A stretch of DNA of 64,000 nt from a bacterium (GTDB lineage Bacteria; Electryoneota; JAOADG01): assembly GCA_026417415.1 (NCBI GenBank), contig JAOADG010000004.1:60785-124784 (forward strand), written 5' to 3'. Made by a program: the position numbers and the translations under genes. Shown here piece after piece: positions 43,575 through 51,370 of this stretch; positions within the stretch are counted from its first letter, which is position 1; each line of letters begins with the position of its first letter. Below the pieces are notes generated by a model. The model had not been told where the DNA came from, ran no database searches, and saw nothing but the letters and a program-made list of their open reading frames with translations.

Positions 43575-44069
43575 TTGGAATTATCTCCAAAGGAATTCGC
43601 AGAACTTGTCGAACGGGAATCGCCGAAATTAGCCACCTTATTGGCAAGGTTGATTCCAGTGCGTGATCGAGTGCCGGATTTATTACAAGATGTGTGGATC
43701 GCTGTGTGGAGAGGATTACCATGGTTTAGAGGTGAAAGTGCGATTACAACCTGGATTTGGAAGATTGCTTATCGTACTGCGTTAAAAGAAAGAAATCGCA
43801 TCTACGGACGGTTGGACACAGTAGAACTCTTAGAGGAGATGGATAGTTCAAAACATACCTTATCTGTAGAAGACGAAATAGATAGAAAAGACACTTTGGA
43901 AAAAATGATCTCGTGTTTGTCACCTATACAGCGAACCGTGGTGACAATGTTTTACTTAGAAAATTTTTCTATTTCCGAGATTGCAGAAATCATTGGACAA
44001 GCAGAAGGTACTGTGAAAAGCCATTTATTTCGTGCCAGACAAAAAATGATGCAAACTATAAGCGAGTGA
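43575..44069 (+). CDS. ECF-type RNA polymerase sigma factor
   Basis: This 164-residue sigma-70 family protein has region 2 (RDRVPDLLQDVWIAVWRGLPWFRGESAITTWIWKIAYRTAL) and region 4 (LSPIQRTVVTMFYLENFSISEIAEIIGQAEGTVKSHLFRARQKM), the normal ECF size and layout. The frame starts with TTG at 43575; the nearby ATG at 43568 is out of frame. The next gene, a small membrane protein, begins 3 bases after its stop and may control it. The target promoter is unknown, though the repeated TGCAACCAAT just upstream is a candidate for self-recognition. Confidence 0.93.
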   Translation: MELSPKEFAELVERESPKLATLLARLIPVRDRVPDLLQDVWIAVWRGLPWFRGESAITTWIWKIAYRTALKERNRIYGRLDTVELLEEMDSSKHTLSVEDEIDRKDTLEKMISCLSPIQRTVVTMFYLENFSISEIAEIIGQAEGTVKSHLFRARQKMMQTISE

Positions 44070-44072
44070 ACT

Positions 44073-44453
44073 ATGAACACGAATTTTCAAAATGAAAAAC
44101 AAGAATATAGATTGCCACAAGAATTAGAAGAATATCTATCCAAACCACTTCCTCTTAAACTTCCAAACCCAAAGACAATGGCACAAAGAGCCATACAACT
44201 GGGCGATAGACGCACAGTTAAAAAATGGGAGATACAAATCACACCAATTTTGGCAACCTTAACTTTGGCAGCACTGCTGGAGTCAGTTTACAATTGGTGG
44301 TTAAAATTAAGTTTTACCATTAAAATACCAGTAGGTCCATTCTTGCAATTGTGGGATAATTTTGTCATCAGTCATGGTTTGATTTGGGTCATTCTTGCGA
44401 TGGGCTCCATGTTCTATCTTGCCTTCGCATTTTTTACCAAAAAAAACTCTTAG
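44073..44453 (+). CDS. Small two-helix membrane protein, candidate anti-sigma factor
   Basis: This 126-residue protein has a polar N-terminal ~50 residues (YRLPQELEEYLSKPLPLKLP) predicted to lie in the cytoplasm and two hydrophobic helices (~58-80 and ~97-119). Position 3 bases after the ECF sigma stop suggests a membrane anti-sigma factor. It lacks the H-x-x-x-C-x-x-C zinc motif of the ZAS family and has no recognisable anti-sigma domain, so the role rests only on context. The transcript end is not marked by a clear terminator. Confidence 0.6.
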   Translation: MNTNFQNEKQEYRLPQELEEYLSKPLPLKLPNPKTMAQRAIQLGDRRTVKKWEIQITPILATLTLAALLESVYNWWLKLSFTIKIPVGPFLQLWDNFVISHGLIWVILAMGSMFYLAFAFFTKKNS

Positions 44454-44794
44454 AGGTAAGCCAAGTACTCTAAAAAGTGTGCATTTTTTGCACTACTAAG
44501 TGAAATTTTTGCAACGAGCTTTAATAGGTCTATTTTTCTTTAAATTTTGGCAATTTGATTATCCGATCACAACATACTATCTTTGCATTGCCTCTTTTAT
44601 CGTATTTTTCAGAAATGGGCATTCATTTTGCGACCATTCTTAAGAAGTGAATTCTGAACTTCAACGGTATCTGCGAAATTATCGGGTGGGTTGAATTACA
44701 GAGTTGCATTCTATATTTGGTTGTTGTATCATAAAAAACTGTATGGCGATATCTGAAACGCCAATCGTTAACCGCAAACTTAGTTGGAGGTTCT
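44454..44794 (+). other. 341-bp intergenic region: promoter and long leader of the pilin operon
   Basis: There is no coding signal here. The left part (44454-44550) is AT-rich with only weak hairpins. A Bacteroidota-type promoter lies at 44554-44585. If transcription begins about 44589, the leader is ~205 nt. It contains nested inverted repeats: TTCAGAA (44608-44614) with TTCTGAA (44652-44658), enclosing AATGG (44614-44618) with CCATT (44634-44638), and a 5-bp hairpin TGGCG/CGCCA (44744-44763). GGAGG precedes the pilA ATG. No known riboswitch class was recognised. Confidence 0.5.
44554..44585 (+). promoter_or_regulatory. Bacteroidota-type promoter for the pilA operon
   Basis: TTTG (44554-44557) and TATCTTTG (44578-44585) are separated by 20 nt. 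They match the primary sigma consensus of Bacteroidota (-33 TTTG, -7 TAnnTTTG, spacer 19-21). No comparably good match was found upstream of the other genes inspected. Confidence 0.6.
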
Positions 44795-45211
44795 ATGATG
44801 AATAAGATCCGCAAATCGAAGGGCTTTACCCTTATTGAAGTTCTGGTGGTGGTTGTCATTGTGGCAATCTTAGCGGCAATTTCGGTACCCATTTATATCG
44901 AATATGTTCAAGGAGCACGTGCTGCTGATGCGCAAGCTACGCTTGGTGCGATTTTGAACGCTGCTAAAATGTATGCACAGGACCTAGGCGAAGACCCACC
45001 AAGTGTTGAAATCCTTGAAGAACTTGGGTATTTCACCATTGACCCATCTACCAAACGTCAATGGACATTCACCATTATTGGTGCTAATCCAATTACTCAA
45101 ATTCAAGCCATTTCAACTGGTGAAATGAAGGGTGGTGCCGGAAAAACAGTTACACTAGACGTGGCAACTGGTAAGTTCTTCGGTTACGGCCTACCTACAG
45201 AAGAAGAATAA
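44795..45211 (+). CDS. pilA: Type IV major pilin / GspG-like pilin
   Basis: This 138-residue prepilin has a short basic leader MMNKIRKSKG, the cleavage site G^FTLIE (Glu at mature position 5) and the hydrophobic assembly helix VLVVVVIVAILAAISVPIYIEYV. The globular part is short, rich in Ala/Gly/Thr and cysteine-free, so the disulphide-bonded D-loop of proteobacterial pilins is absent; it looks closer to GspG-type pilins. It is the first gene of the cluster behind a good promoter and GGAGG, so high expression is expected. Two ATGs in a row give alternative starts. A strong hairpin separates it from pilT. PilD at 62227 would process it. Confidence 0.9.
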   Translation: MMNKIRKSKGFTLIEVLVVVVIVAILAAISVPIYIEYVQGARAADAQATLGAILNAAKMYAQDLGEDPPSVEILEELGYFTIDPSTKRQWTFTIIGANPITQIQAISTGEMKGGAGKTVTLDVATGKFFGYGLPTEEE

Positions 45212-45233
45212 GTCAACACGATTATTAACGGTT

Positions 45234-45295
45234 GGTTACAGATGACCGGCGGGTGCAGATCTGTGCTCGCCGGCGTGTCGTAACCAAAAAACATT
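45234..45295 (+). ncRNA. GC-rich intercistronic hairpin between pilA and pilT
   Basis: GGTTAC (45234-45239) pairs with GTAACC (45290-45295). After a 6x6 internal loop, CCGGCGGGTGCAG pairs with TTGTGC-type sequence ending in CGCCGG (about 45246-45283) with a few G-T pairs and a GATC loop. There is no T-run after it (A-rich instead), so it is not a simple terminator. A partial terminator, or an RNA-stabilising structure that keeps pilin mRNA abundant relative to the downstream genes, is likely. Its GC content is far above that of its surroundings. Confidence 0.6.
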
Positions 45296-45309
45296 TGGAG
45301 AAACGAACA

Positions 45310-46395
45310 GTGGTAATTGACGAACTATTGCATTTTTCCGTTGACCAGGGCGCTTCTGATTTACATCTATCATCCGGATCTGTTCCTATGATTCGGGTGC
45401 ATGGAAAAATGCGCAAACTGGCATTACCTGAAACTCCACCCGATGAGTTACGTGAAGCAATCAAAGAGATTTTAACCGAAGATCAATATGAACGACTCGA
45501 AGAGCAAAAAGAAATTGACCTGTCGCATATGATCTTTGACAGCCCACAGGCACAAAAAATGATGCGGCCTAAAGCCCGTTTTCGTGTCAATATTTTCCAA
45601 CAAATTCAGGGATTAGCCGCAGTTTTTAGAACCATTCCTGGCGAGATTAAAAGTTTTGAAGAGTTAGGTCTCCCAGAGGTGATGAAAGATTTGGCACTTA
45701 AAGATCGTGGTTTAGTGCTACTTACTGGACCCACAGGTTCAGGAAAATCCACTTCATTAGCGACAATGGTGGACCACATTAACGAATATAAAAACTTACA
45801 CATTATTACCATTGAAGATCCCATTGAATTCTTTCATACTTCAAAAAATTGTATGATTAACCAACGTGAGTTGGGTGCAAATACGCATAGTTTTGCGAAT
45901 GCTTTACGAAGCGCTTTGCGTGAGGATCCGGACGTAATTCTCGTGGGTGAAATGCGTGACTTGGAAACCATTTCTTTGGCTTTAACTGCAGCAGAAACAG
46001 GGCATTTGGTGCTGGCCACGTTGCATACCTCTAGTGCTGCGAAAACCATTGACCGTATTATTGATATATTCCCCTCAGGTCAAAAAACACAGGTTCGGTC
46101 TATGTTGGCTGAATCGCTTGAAGCAGTAGTTTCCCAAAAATTGTTGCCTAAAAAAGATGGTAGGGGTCGTGTCGTCGCACTAGAAGTAATGGTTGCTACA
46201 ACTGCAATCCGTAATCTGATCCGTGAAGATAAAATTTACCAAATTCCTTCCGTAATTCAAGCAGGTGGGAAAGCAGGTATGCAGACACTGGACCAAGATT
46301 TGCAACGCTTGTTAGCGAAGGGGCTCATTGATCGTGAAACAGCTGCTCACGTGGCTGACAATCCTCGACTCTTTGAGGTGAACTTGAACGAATAA
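45310..46395 (+). CDS. pilT: Type IV pilus retraction ATPase PilT
   Basis: This hexameric ATPase of 361 residues depolymerises pili for twitching. The preferred start is GTG at 45310 (GGAG 9 bases upstream), giving the family N-terminus V-x-x-L-L-x-x-S-V-x-x-G-A-S-D-L-H-L-S. The open frame upstream runs into the intergenic hairpin. Walker A GPTGSGKSTSLA, Asp box IITIEDPIEF, Walker B ALREDPDVILVGEMRD and His box TGHLVLATLHTSSA are all present, as is the retraction-specific C-terminal AIRNLIRE. Length is normal. It lies within the first pilus transcription unit between the pilin and minor pilin genes. Confidence 0.96.
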   Translation: MVIDELLHFSVDQGASDLHLSSGSVPMIRVHGKMRKLALPETPPDELREAIKEILTEDQYERLEEQKEIDLSHMIFDSPQAQKMMRPKARFRVNIFQQIQGLAAVFRTIPGEIKSFEELGLPEVMKDLALKDRGLVLLTGPTGSGKSTSLATMVDHINEYKNLHIITIEDPIEFFHTSKNCMINQRELGANTHSFANALRSALREDPDVILVGEMRDLETISLALTAAETGHLVLATLHTSSAAKTIDRIIDIFPSGQKTQVRSMLAESLEAVVSQKLLPKKDGRGRVVALEVMVATTAIRNLIREDKIYQIPSVIQAGGKAGMQTLDQDLQRLLAKGLIDRETAAHVADNPRLFEVNLNE

Positions 46396-46433
46396 AATTC
46401 TATACGTGTCTCTTTGGTGTTTTGGAGGTGTTT

Positions 46434-47000
46434 ATGATGAAAGAAAAAAAACCTATGTTCCTTCCGAAATGGCTAAAAAATTCAAGAAGCAGAGGCGGTT
46501 TAACATTATTGGAAGCCGCAGCCAGTTTCTTGATTTTAGGAATAGCATCCGTTGGTGCCATTAAAACCTTCACCATTGGGCGTGTCGGCCTCGAATCTGA
46601 ATACGAATACAAAATGGCAGGCGAACTTCTGCGTCAAAAGACCGAATACATCATTGGTGTTGTCCATTCCATGATGCCAGAAGATTGGCCTTCTGAGTTG
46701 AACTACGATGATTTACGTGGAGAAGAGGTGGTCATTGACTATCGTGGGCAAGGTCAACGTGGTGCGGCGATTGGGAACAATCGTGATGTAATCGGTAGAA
46801 TTCATTTTAGTGCGGTTCGTGAGTACGACGATCCAACTACTCCAATTATTAATCCGGATTGGTACAATGTTCATACCTATATTGAATGGATTGGGCCTAT
46901 CAGAACGGCATGGCAAGACGGTTTAGCGGGTGGAAGGCCAAGAGGACAAAGAGAGCGCATTGATTTTTATGCACGTGTTGTTCCAACTTGGATTCAGTGA
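46434..47000 (+). CDS. Type IV pilus minor pilin (PilV/GspI-like)
   Basis: This 188-residue prepilin-like protein has a longer basic leader (~23 residues) and the cleavage site G^LTLLE with Glu5, followed by the hydrophobic helix AAASFLILGIASVGAIKTF. The globular part has no recognised domain. GGAGG lies 5 bases before the ATG at 46434 (or 8 before the one at 46437). It is the first of three consecutive pilin-like genes after pilT, matching the minor pilin set that primes pilus assembly in other species; which minor pilin it corresponds to is inference. Confidence 0.8.
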   Translation: MMKEKKPMFLPKWLKNSRSRGGLTLLEAAASFLILGIASVGAIKTFTIGRVGLESEYEYKMAGELLRQKTEYIIGVVHSMMPEDWPSELNYDDLRGEEVVIDYRGQGQRGAAIGNNRDVIGRIHFSAVREYDDPTTPIINPDWYNVHTYIEWIGPIRTAWQDGLAGGRPRGQRERIDFYARVVPTWIQ

Positions 47001-47017
47001 AAAGGGAGGGTTGTCAG

Positions 47018-47704
47018 ATGAAAAAATGGTTTAGAAAACAAGGTGGATTTACATTTATTGAGATGGCTGTAACCTTTGGAATGGCTGCGTTTTCCTTAAT
47101 CGGATTCGTTTATTTGTGGGCACAAATCGCAAAACAAGAAGCAATTAGCAGTAGAGAAAATATTGTAGATGGATATGGCAATTTTTTGATCTATCGCATT
47201 GCACAAGATTTGAAAAACGCTTATGACTATAGATTGACGGGACGATTGTATGGTTTGGACGGAATTGAATGTCGGATAGTAAACTACACCAATGTACTTC
47301 CGGAAACATTGATTGTGAGATGGCAGTTATTTCCTAATGGAGATGCTGAAAGGCGCCAAATGGGTCGTAACCAAATTACGGAAAGAATGTTTCGTGAATA
47401 TGGTGCAGTATTACAAAGATTAAAACCAGAAGAATCCATTCGTGCGTCTAAGTTTTTGATTAAACCTGCAGGTTCTTTGTATTTACGACAGCGTGACTAT
47501 GCTTTATTAGATTCATCTGCAGTACAAATTGAATTGGCGCTTGATTACACAAAGCAACCTACCCGACTGACCTCGTTTGACGGTCCTGAAGGTCGCATTC
47601 AAGAACCTTATATGCGAAGATTTCAATGGCAAACAATGCTGTATCTAAAGAACAAACACATTTACAAACTCAAACGGTTTGCTGAAGAAGCTGCAGGTCA
47701 ATAA
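47018..47704 (+). CDS. Type IV pilus minor pilin (PilW/GspJ-like)
   Basis: This 228-residue protein has leader MKKWFRKQGG, cleavage site G^FTFIE and the helix MAVTFGMAAFSLIGFVYLWAQI. A GGGAGGG ribosome site 8 bases before the ATG at 47018 settles the start; the open frame upstream overlaps the previous gene. The size and long globular part resemble PilW/GspJ minor pilins, but sequence identity to them is low. It is part of the pilA-pilT-minor pilin operon, 17 bases after the preceding gene. Confidence 0.78.
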   Translation: MKKWFRKQGGFTFIEMAVTFGMAAFSLIGFVYLWAQIAKQEAISSRENIVDGYGNFLIYRIAQDLKNAYDYRLTGRLYGLDGIECRIVNYTNVLPETLIVRWQLFPNGDAERRQMGRNQITERMFREYGAVLQRLKPEESIRASKFLIKPAGSLYLRQRDYALLDSSAVQIELALDYTKQPTRLTSFDGPEGRIQEPYMRRFQWQTMLYLKNKHIYKLKRFAEEAAGQ

Positions 47705-47730
47705 GAATAGGATGGAAAGGTAGGGTGATT

Positions 47731-49278
47731 ATGAAAACGGTATTCAAAAAACAATCGGGTCATACCTTAGTATTTGCTGTCCCTATGGCGGCGTTGCTCC
47801 TCTTTAGTTCTTTAGCTTACTTGAAATGGCAAGTAGCTGCACAACAACTAAGCAGGCACCAAGTCGCTGCAACTCAGGCCTATTATACTGCACAAGCAGC
47901 AGTTATTAAAGTACCACTGGCTTATATGCGTATGCGTAGGCCCAACGAACTCCAATCTTATACAGAAATGACCTTTCCGGATGGTGTATTGGATGGTGGT
48001 TTTGGTGAGTACAAGAAACCGATGATCCAATCCTTAGGTGTTACCTCTTCTGGTGGGAATACTGGAGGAGGCCTATTAACCGTAGGAAGGGATTTTTTAC
48101 TTTCTGCGACGGGTGTAGTGAGATATGAAGATTTTCGTGGTAGAAAAATTGAAGTACGAAGAAGAGCTCAGTTGTTGTTACGGAGACAACAATTTTCGGC
48201 ATATTTCTATTTGACCAATTTTGAACAAACGCGTTTCGGTGAATTCATTTGGTTTTGGCCTCCTGATACGTTACAAGGTAGAGTTCATTCCAATTCAGTG
48301 ATTGGCATCAATGGTGGTGTTTTCCATCAATTGGTGACCTCAACTGCATCTTATTGGGCAGGTAATCATACCAATGCAACGTACTATAAAGGTAGAAGGT
48401 TGAACGTTCCACCGGTTGAATTTCCCTTTACTGCAGAATACTTACGGGCAGCTGCTGCAGGTGGCGGAGTATTTTTATCTTCCGAAGGCGGTACACAAAC
48501 GTATGGAATTCGCTTTGAAGGAAATTCAGGTGCAGTGTGGCGTTGGCCAACAGGTACCCCATCACCAATGACTCAAGGAGTTCCACCGAATGCAGGTTCA
48601 ATTGCAATTCCGGGAGGGTCTGATCTTGCTATCTTCTGTGATGGTGAATTGTGGATTTTCGGACATGTTAACGGAAGAGTAGGGATTGGTGCTGCTGGAA
48701 ATTTAAGATTGCTTGACAACATCACTTATTCAGGAACATTATACGAGAATCTTCCTTATCAAAAACCTTCCAATTCATTAGTTAGTATGATGACGCTGAT
48801 TAGTGAAGCACCGGAACCAGCCGATCGTTCCGATCCGTGGACAGGGATTCTGATTGCAAATACTCGTGCCAACGGTCGAGGTGGTGGACGTGCTGCACCA
48901 GCAGGTTCGCAACATTTGCGTGATATTGCCATTTATGGACAATTGATTGCTTTAAATTCAAGTTTTACTTTTGAAGACCAAAATGACACGTGGGATCCAT
49001 TTTTACAACCTCTACCTAACGATTATGGACAAAACAACGACGAACGTGGCACAATCTTCCTAAGAGGTGCGGTAGCTCAAAAGCGAAGAGGATATGTTCA
49101 CCGTTCCAATCGTGGTGGTACGGGCTATGCGAAAGGTTACATTTATGATGACCGATTTTCTAGTGGTTTATTCCCACCACCGTTTACGATTGATGTAACC
49201 AATGCTGGATTTGCAAAATGGGATATTGAAGGATGGCAAGATATTCCAAGAAAACCGGGAGATGAACGGTACGAATAG
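47731..49278 (+). CDS. Large PilX-like minor pilin or pilus-associated protein
   Basis: This 515-residue protein has an N-terminal pilin-like segment, MKTVFKKQSG followed by HTLVFAVPMAALLLFSSLAYL, but position 5 is Phe instead of Glu. After the helix comes ATQAYYTAQAAV, reminiscent of the A-x-Y-x-A-x-A-G segment of PilX-type minor pilins. The remaining ~430 residues are Gly/Asn-rich and beta-like, far larger than usual PilX proteins (~170-200), so it may be a tip adhesin or PilY1-like partner. AGGG precedes the ATG at 47731. It is the last gene of the first pilus transcription unit; a strong terminator follows. Confidence 0.72.
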   Translation: MKTVFKKQSGHTLVFAVPMAALLLFSSLAYLKWQVAAQQLSRHQVAATQAYYTAQAAVIKVPLAYMRMRRPNELQSYTEMTFPDGVLDGGFGEYKKPMIQSLGVTSSGGNTGGGLLTVGRDFLLSATGVVRYEDFRGRKIEVRRRAQLLLRRQQFSAYFYLTNFEQTRFGEFIWFWPPDTLQGRVHSNSVIGINGGVFHQLVTSTASYWAGNHTNATYYKGRRLNVPPVEFPFTAEYLRAAAAGGGVFLSSEGGTQTYGIRFEGNSGAVWRWPTGTPSPMTQGVPPNAGSIAIPGGSDLAIFCDGELWIFGHVNGRVGIGAAGNLRLLDNITYSGTLYENLPYQKPSNSLVSMMTLISEAPEPADRSDPWTGILIANTRANGRGGGRAAPAGSQHLRDIAIYGQLIALNSSFTFEDQNDTWDPFLQPLPNDYGQNNDERGTIFLRGAVAQKRRGYVHRSNRGGTGYAKGYIYDDRFSSGLFPPPFTIDVTNAGFAKWDIEGWQDIPRKPGDERYE

Positions 49279-49297
49279 TAATAGCATAAAATTGTTG

Positions 49298-49331
49298 AAT
49301 TCGGTGCTCAATGGAGCACCGAATTTTTTAT
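49298..49331 (+). terminator. Rho-independent terminator of the pilA-pilT-minor pilin operon
   Basis: A 12-bp perfect stem, AATTCGGTGCTC (49298-49309) with GAGCACCGAATT (49314-49325), has a 4-nt loop followed by a T-run. Confidence 0.93.
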
Positions 49332-49648
49332 TAGTACTTGCCTTTCTTTTTACTCCTTGAGGTAATGCATTTTGATTTCTTTCATCTTTATACTATATTT
49401 CAAAATCAATGTGTAAAATGCCTTCCGTAGAACACGGAAACCAACGAACGAATAGGGATACTCAGAATTTGAAGACAAAAGTGGTTTCTCAACAGTATAT
49501 GTTTTTCATTACAGCAATTTGAAGAGGTTCAACTCGCAAATTTCTTTGTGAGTTGTCTTGACGTTTTTTTTGTGTATATTACTGTGGTCGTGGTCACACG
49601 ACCGTCTATTGTCAATTAGCATACTGAGTTGTGGGAGGTCCATCAGTT
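49332..49648 (+). promoter_or_regulatory. 317-bp intergenic region: leader of the pilM-N-O-P-Q operon with two inverted repeats
   Basis: No gene is seen. An inverted repeat AACTCGCAAA (49531-49540) with TTTGTGAGTT (49545-49554), one G-T pair, is followed by a T-run at 49564-49571, so it could act as an attenuator. TATATT (49575-49580) could be a -10 element, but the only TTGACG is 11 nt upstream, too close. Just downstream GGTCGTG (49586-49592) and CACGACC (49597-49603) form a perfect 7-bp inverted repeat with a GTCA loop, a candidate operator or 5-prime hairpin. GGGAGG precedes pilM. Confidence 0.45.
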
Positions 49649-50713
49649 ATGTCCTATAAAACCTCACAACGTTTGGGACTCGATATTGGTTCACACAGTA
49701 TCAAAATCGTTTCCGCAGAACGTTCCCAAAATCGCTACCGTCTTGGTGTCGCTAAAATCATTCCGCTATATCAAGGAAATGAAATTTACGATTCTGAAGG
49801 ACCAAAAAAATCCATTGTTCTTCCCAAGATCATGGAAGCATTTAATGAATTGAAAATTCAACCAAAACGTGTAAAAAGATTAGCATCTTGTGTTAGTGGA
49901 ACTAATGTAGCCGCTAAAGAGATTAAAACCATCAATATGCCAGAAGAAGAAATGTCTTCTGCGCTTTTATCGGAAGCCAGAAAGCATATCCCATTGGATG
50001 GTACAGAATCGGTAGTGGATTATCAAATTTTAGGTGAAGATCCAAACGAGCTGGATAAAGTTCGAGTACTATTGGCAGCGACGACACGCAAACTGTATGA
50101 TGCGCATATGGAATTGTTACGTGATTTGGATTTAAAACCCGGCATTGTTGATTTAGAAGCACTTGCAGCAATTAACAGTTGGATGTTTCTCAATGAGTTG
50201 CCTGAGGATGGTGTCGTATGCTTTTTACACATTGGAGCAAGAAGAACAAATTTATCTGTAGTAGGTACAAAATCTTTGTTCTTTACTCGTGAAATTCCTT
50301 TAGGTGGAAATGCGTTTAACGAAGAATTAATGAATAAGTATGGATTAAATTGGGTAGAAGCAGAAAATGCAAAAATTTCTCAGGGGATGGAACTCAATTT
50401 ACCTGTTAAACAAAGTGATGATACTGGTGCTATCGGCTTACAACAACGTTCTACACTTGATCAATTGCGAGATGAAGTGAATCGTTCGTTGCGTTATTAT
50501 GTCAAAGAAACAGGGATGAGTGATATCCGTGCATTTTATTTGACGGGTGGAGGTTCACGATTAAAGGGAATTGATGAATACTTCCATCAAAAATACAATA
50601 TCCCTGTCGTCAAATGGAATCCGTTTGATATGATAGACGGTGGTGATGCTATCGCTCCTGAAACTGCGCCACAATTTGCAGTGGCTGTTGGATTAGCTCT
50701 GCGTGGGGACTAA
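49649..50713 (+). CDS. pilM: Type IV pilus inner-membrane platform protein PilM
   Basis: This 354-residue cytoplasmic actin-like protein binds the N-terminal tail of PilN. The FtsA-like nucleotide-binding blocks are visible: RLGLDIGSHSIKIV near the start, CFLHIGARRTNLSVV and AFYLTGGGSRLKGIDEYF. The start at 49649 has GGGAGG 11 bases upstream; a GTG at 49631 is less likely. It is the first gene of the second pilus unit, 3 bases before pilN, the standard pilM-N-O-P-Q order. Confidence 0.95.
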   Translation: MSYKTSQRLGLDIGSHSIKIVSAERSQNRYRLGVAKIIPLYQGNEIYDSEGPKKSIVLPKIMEAFNELKIQPKRVKRLASCVSGTNVAAKEIKTINMPEEEMSSALLSEARKHIPLDGTESVVDYQILGEDPNELDKVRVLLAATTRKLYDAHMELLRDLDLKPGIVDLEALAAINSWMFLNELPEDGVVCFLHIGARRTNLSVVGTKSLFFTREIPLGGNAFNEELMNKYGLNWVEAENAKISQGMELNLPVKQSDDTGAIGLQQRSTLDQLRDEVNRSLRYYVKETGMSDIRAFYLTGGGSRLKGIDEYFHQKYNIPVVKWNPFDMIDGGDAIAPETAPQFAVAVGLALRGD

Positions 50714-50716
50714 ACT

Positions 50717-51370
50717 ATGGTACGCTCATTTGCAATCAATTTAAACAAAGGTGAAGGTCAAGCGGAACGCTTGGCAAGAAGACGAAACCGTAATGATTGG
50801 ATGTTGCTTGGCGTTTTAACGATTGTGCTTGCAATCATTGCTTATTTAAATGTGAGGCAAGCAAAAGCGCTGAATGACATTGAAGATTTCAGAGTAAACA
50901 GAATTCAAGAAGTCAAAGCACGTCTTGTACAATTGACCAAAGAAGGAATGCATGTTAGCCGAGATGATGTAGAAAATCTCGCAAGAATTGATAAAGATAG
51001 AATTTTTTGGGCTGGAAAGTTAATGGCAATTGCACAAGTACTTCCTAGTGAAATGGCTGTAACGGGTCTTTTTTATCATAATCGCCAATTAAGGATTAAC
51101 GCAATTTGTCGCATTAACAAAGAAGAGAAAGAATTTGACAAAGTAGCCACTTTAATTGAACGACTGAGATCTTCTGAATTGTTCTTCACCGATTTTCAAA
51201 AAATTCAATTTACAGAGTCAAAACGAATCTCAGTAGATGACCAAGATATTTTATCTATGTCATTAGTTGCTTCTTTGGAACCCGATCAAGCCACGAAACG
51301 GATACGAAGAACAGCACAAAGAGGAACACAAGCCAAAGTTGATGCTGGTTTAGGAGGTGCAACAAAATGA
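50717..51370 (+). CDS. pilN: Type IV pilus assembly protein PilN
   Basis: This 217-residue bitopic inner-membrane protein has a short cytoplasmic tail starting VRSFAINLNKGEGQAERLARRR, where PilM binds (family motif I-N-L-x). One helix (~28-46; MLLGVLTIVLAIIAYLNV) is followed by a coiled coil (~50-85) and a periplasmic ferredoxin-like domain. It overlaps pilO by 4 bases (ATGA), consistent with stoichiometric co-assembly. The long C-terminal Thr/Lys/Arg-rich tail is slightly unusual. Confidence 0.9.
   Translation: MVRSFAINLNKGEGQAERLARRRNRNDWMLLGVLTIVLAIIAYLNVRQAKALNDIEDFRVNRIQEVKARLVQLTKEGMHVSRDDVENLARIDKDRIFWAGKLMAIAQVLPSEMAVTGLFYHNRQLRINAICRINKEEKEFDKVATLIERLRSSELFFTDFQKIQFTESKRISVDDQDILSMSLVASLEPDQATKRIRRTAQRGTQAKVDAGLGGATK

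Noticed and set aside
49520-49560. A tRNA-like T-arm (GGTTCAACTC)
   Set aside because: The flanking sequence does not give a T-stem, anticodon arm or acceptor stem; the segment is better explained by the local inverted repeat.
49558-49580. A sigma-70-type promoter TTGACG...TATATT before pilM
   Set aside because: The spacer is only 11 nt, too short for a functional -35/-10 pair.
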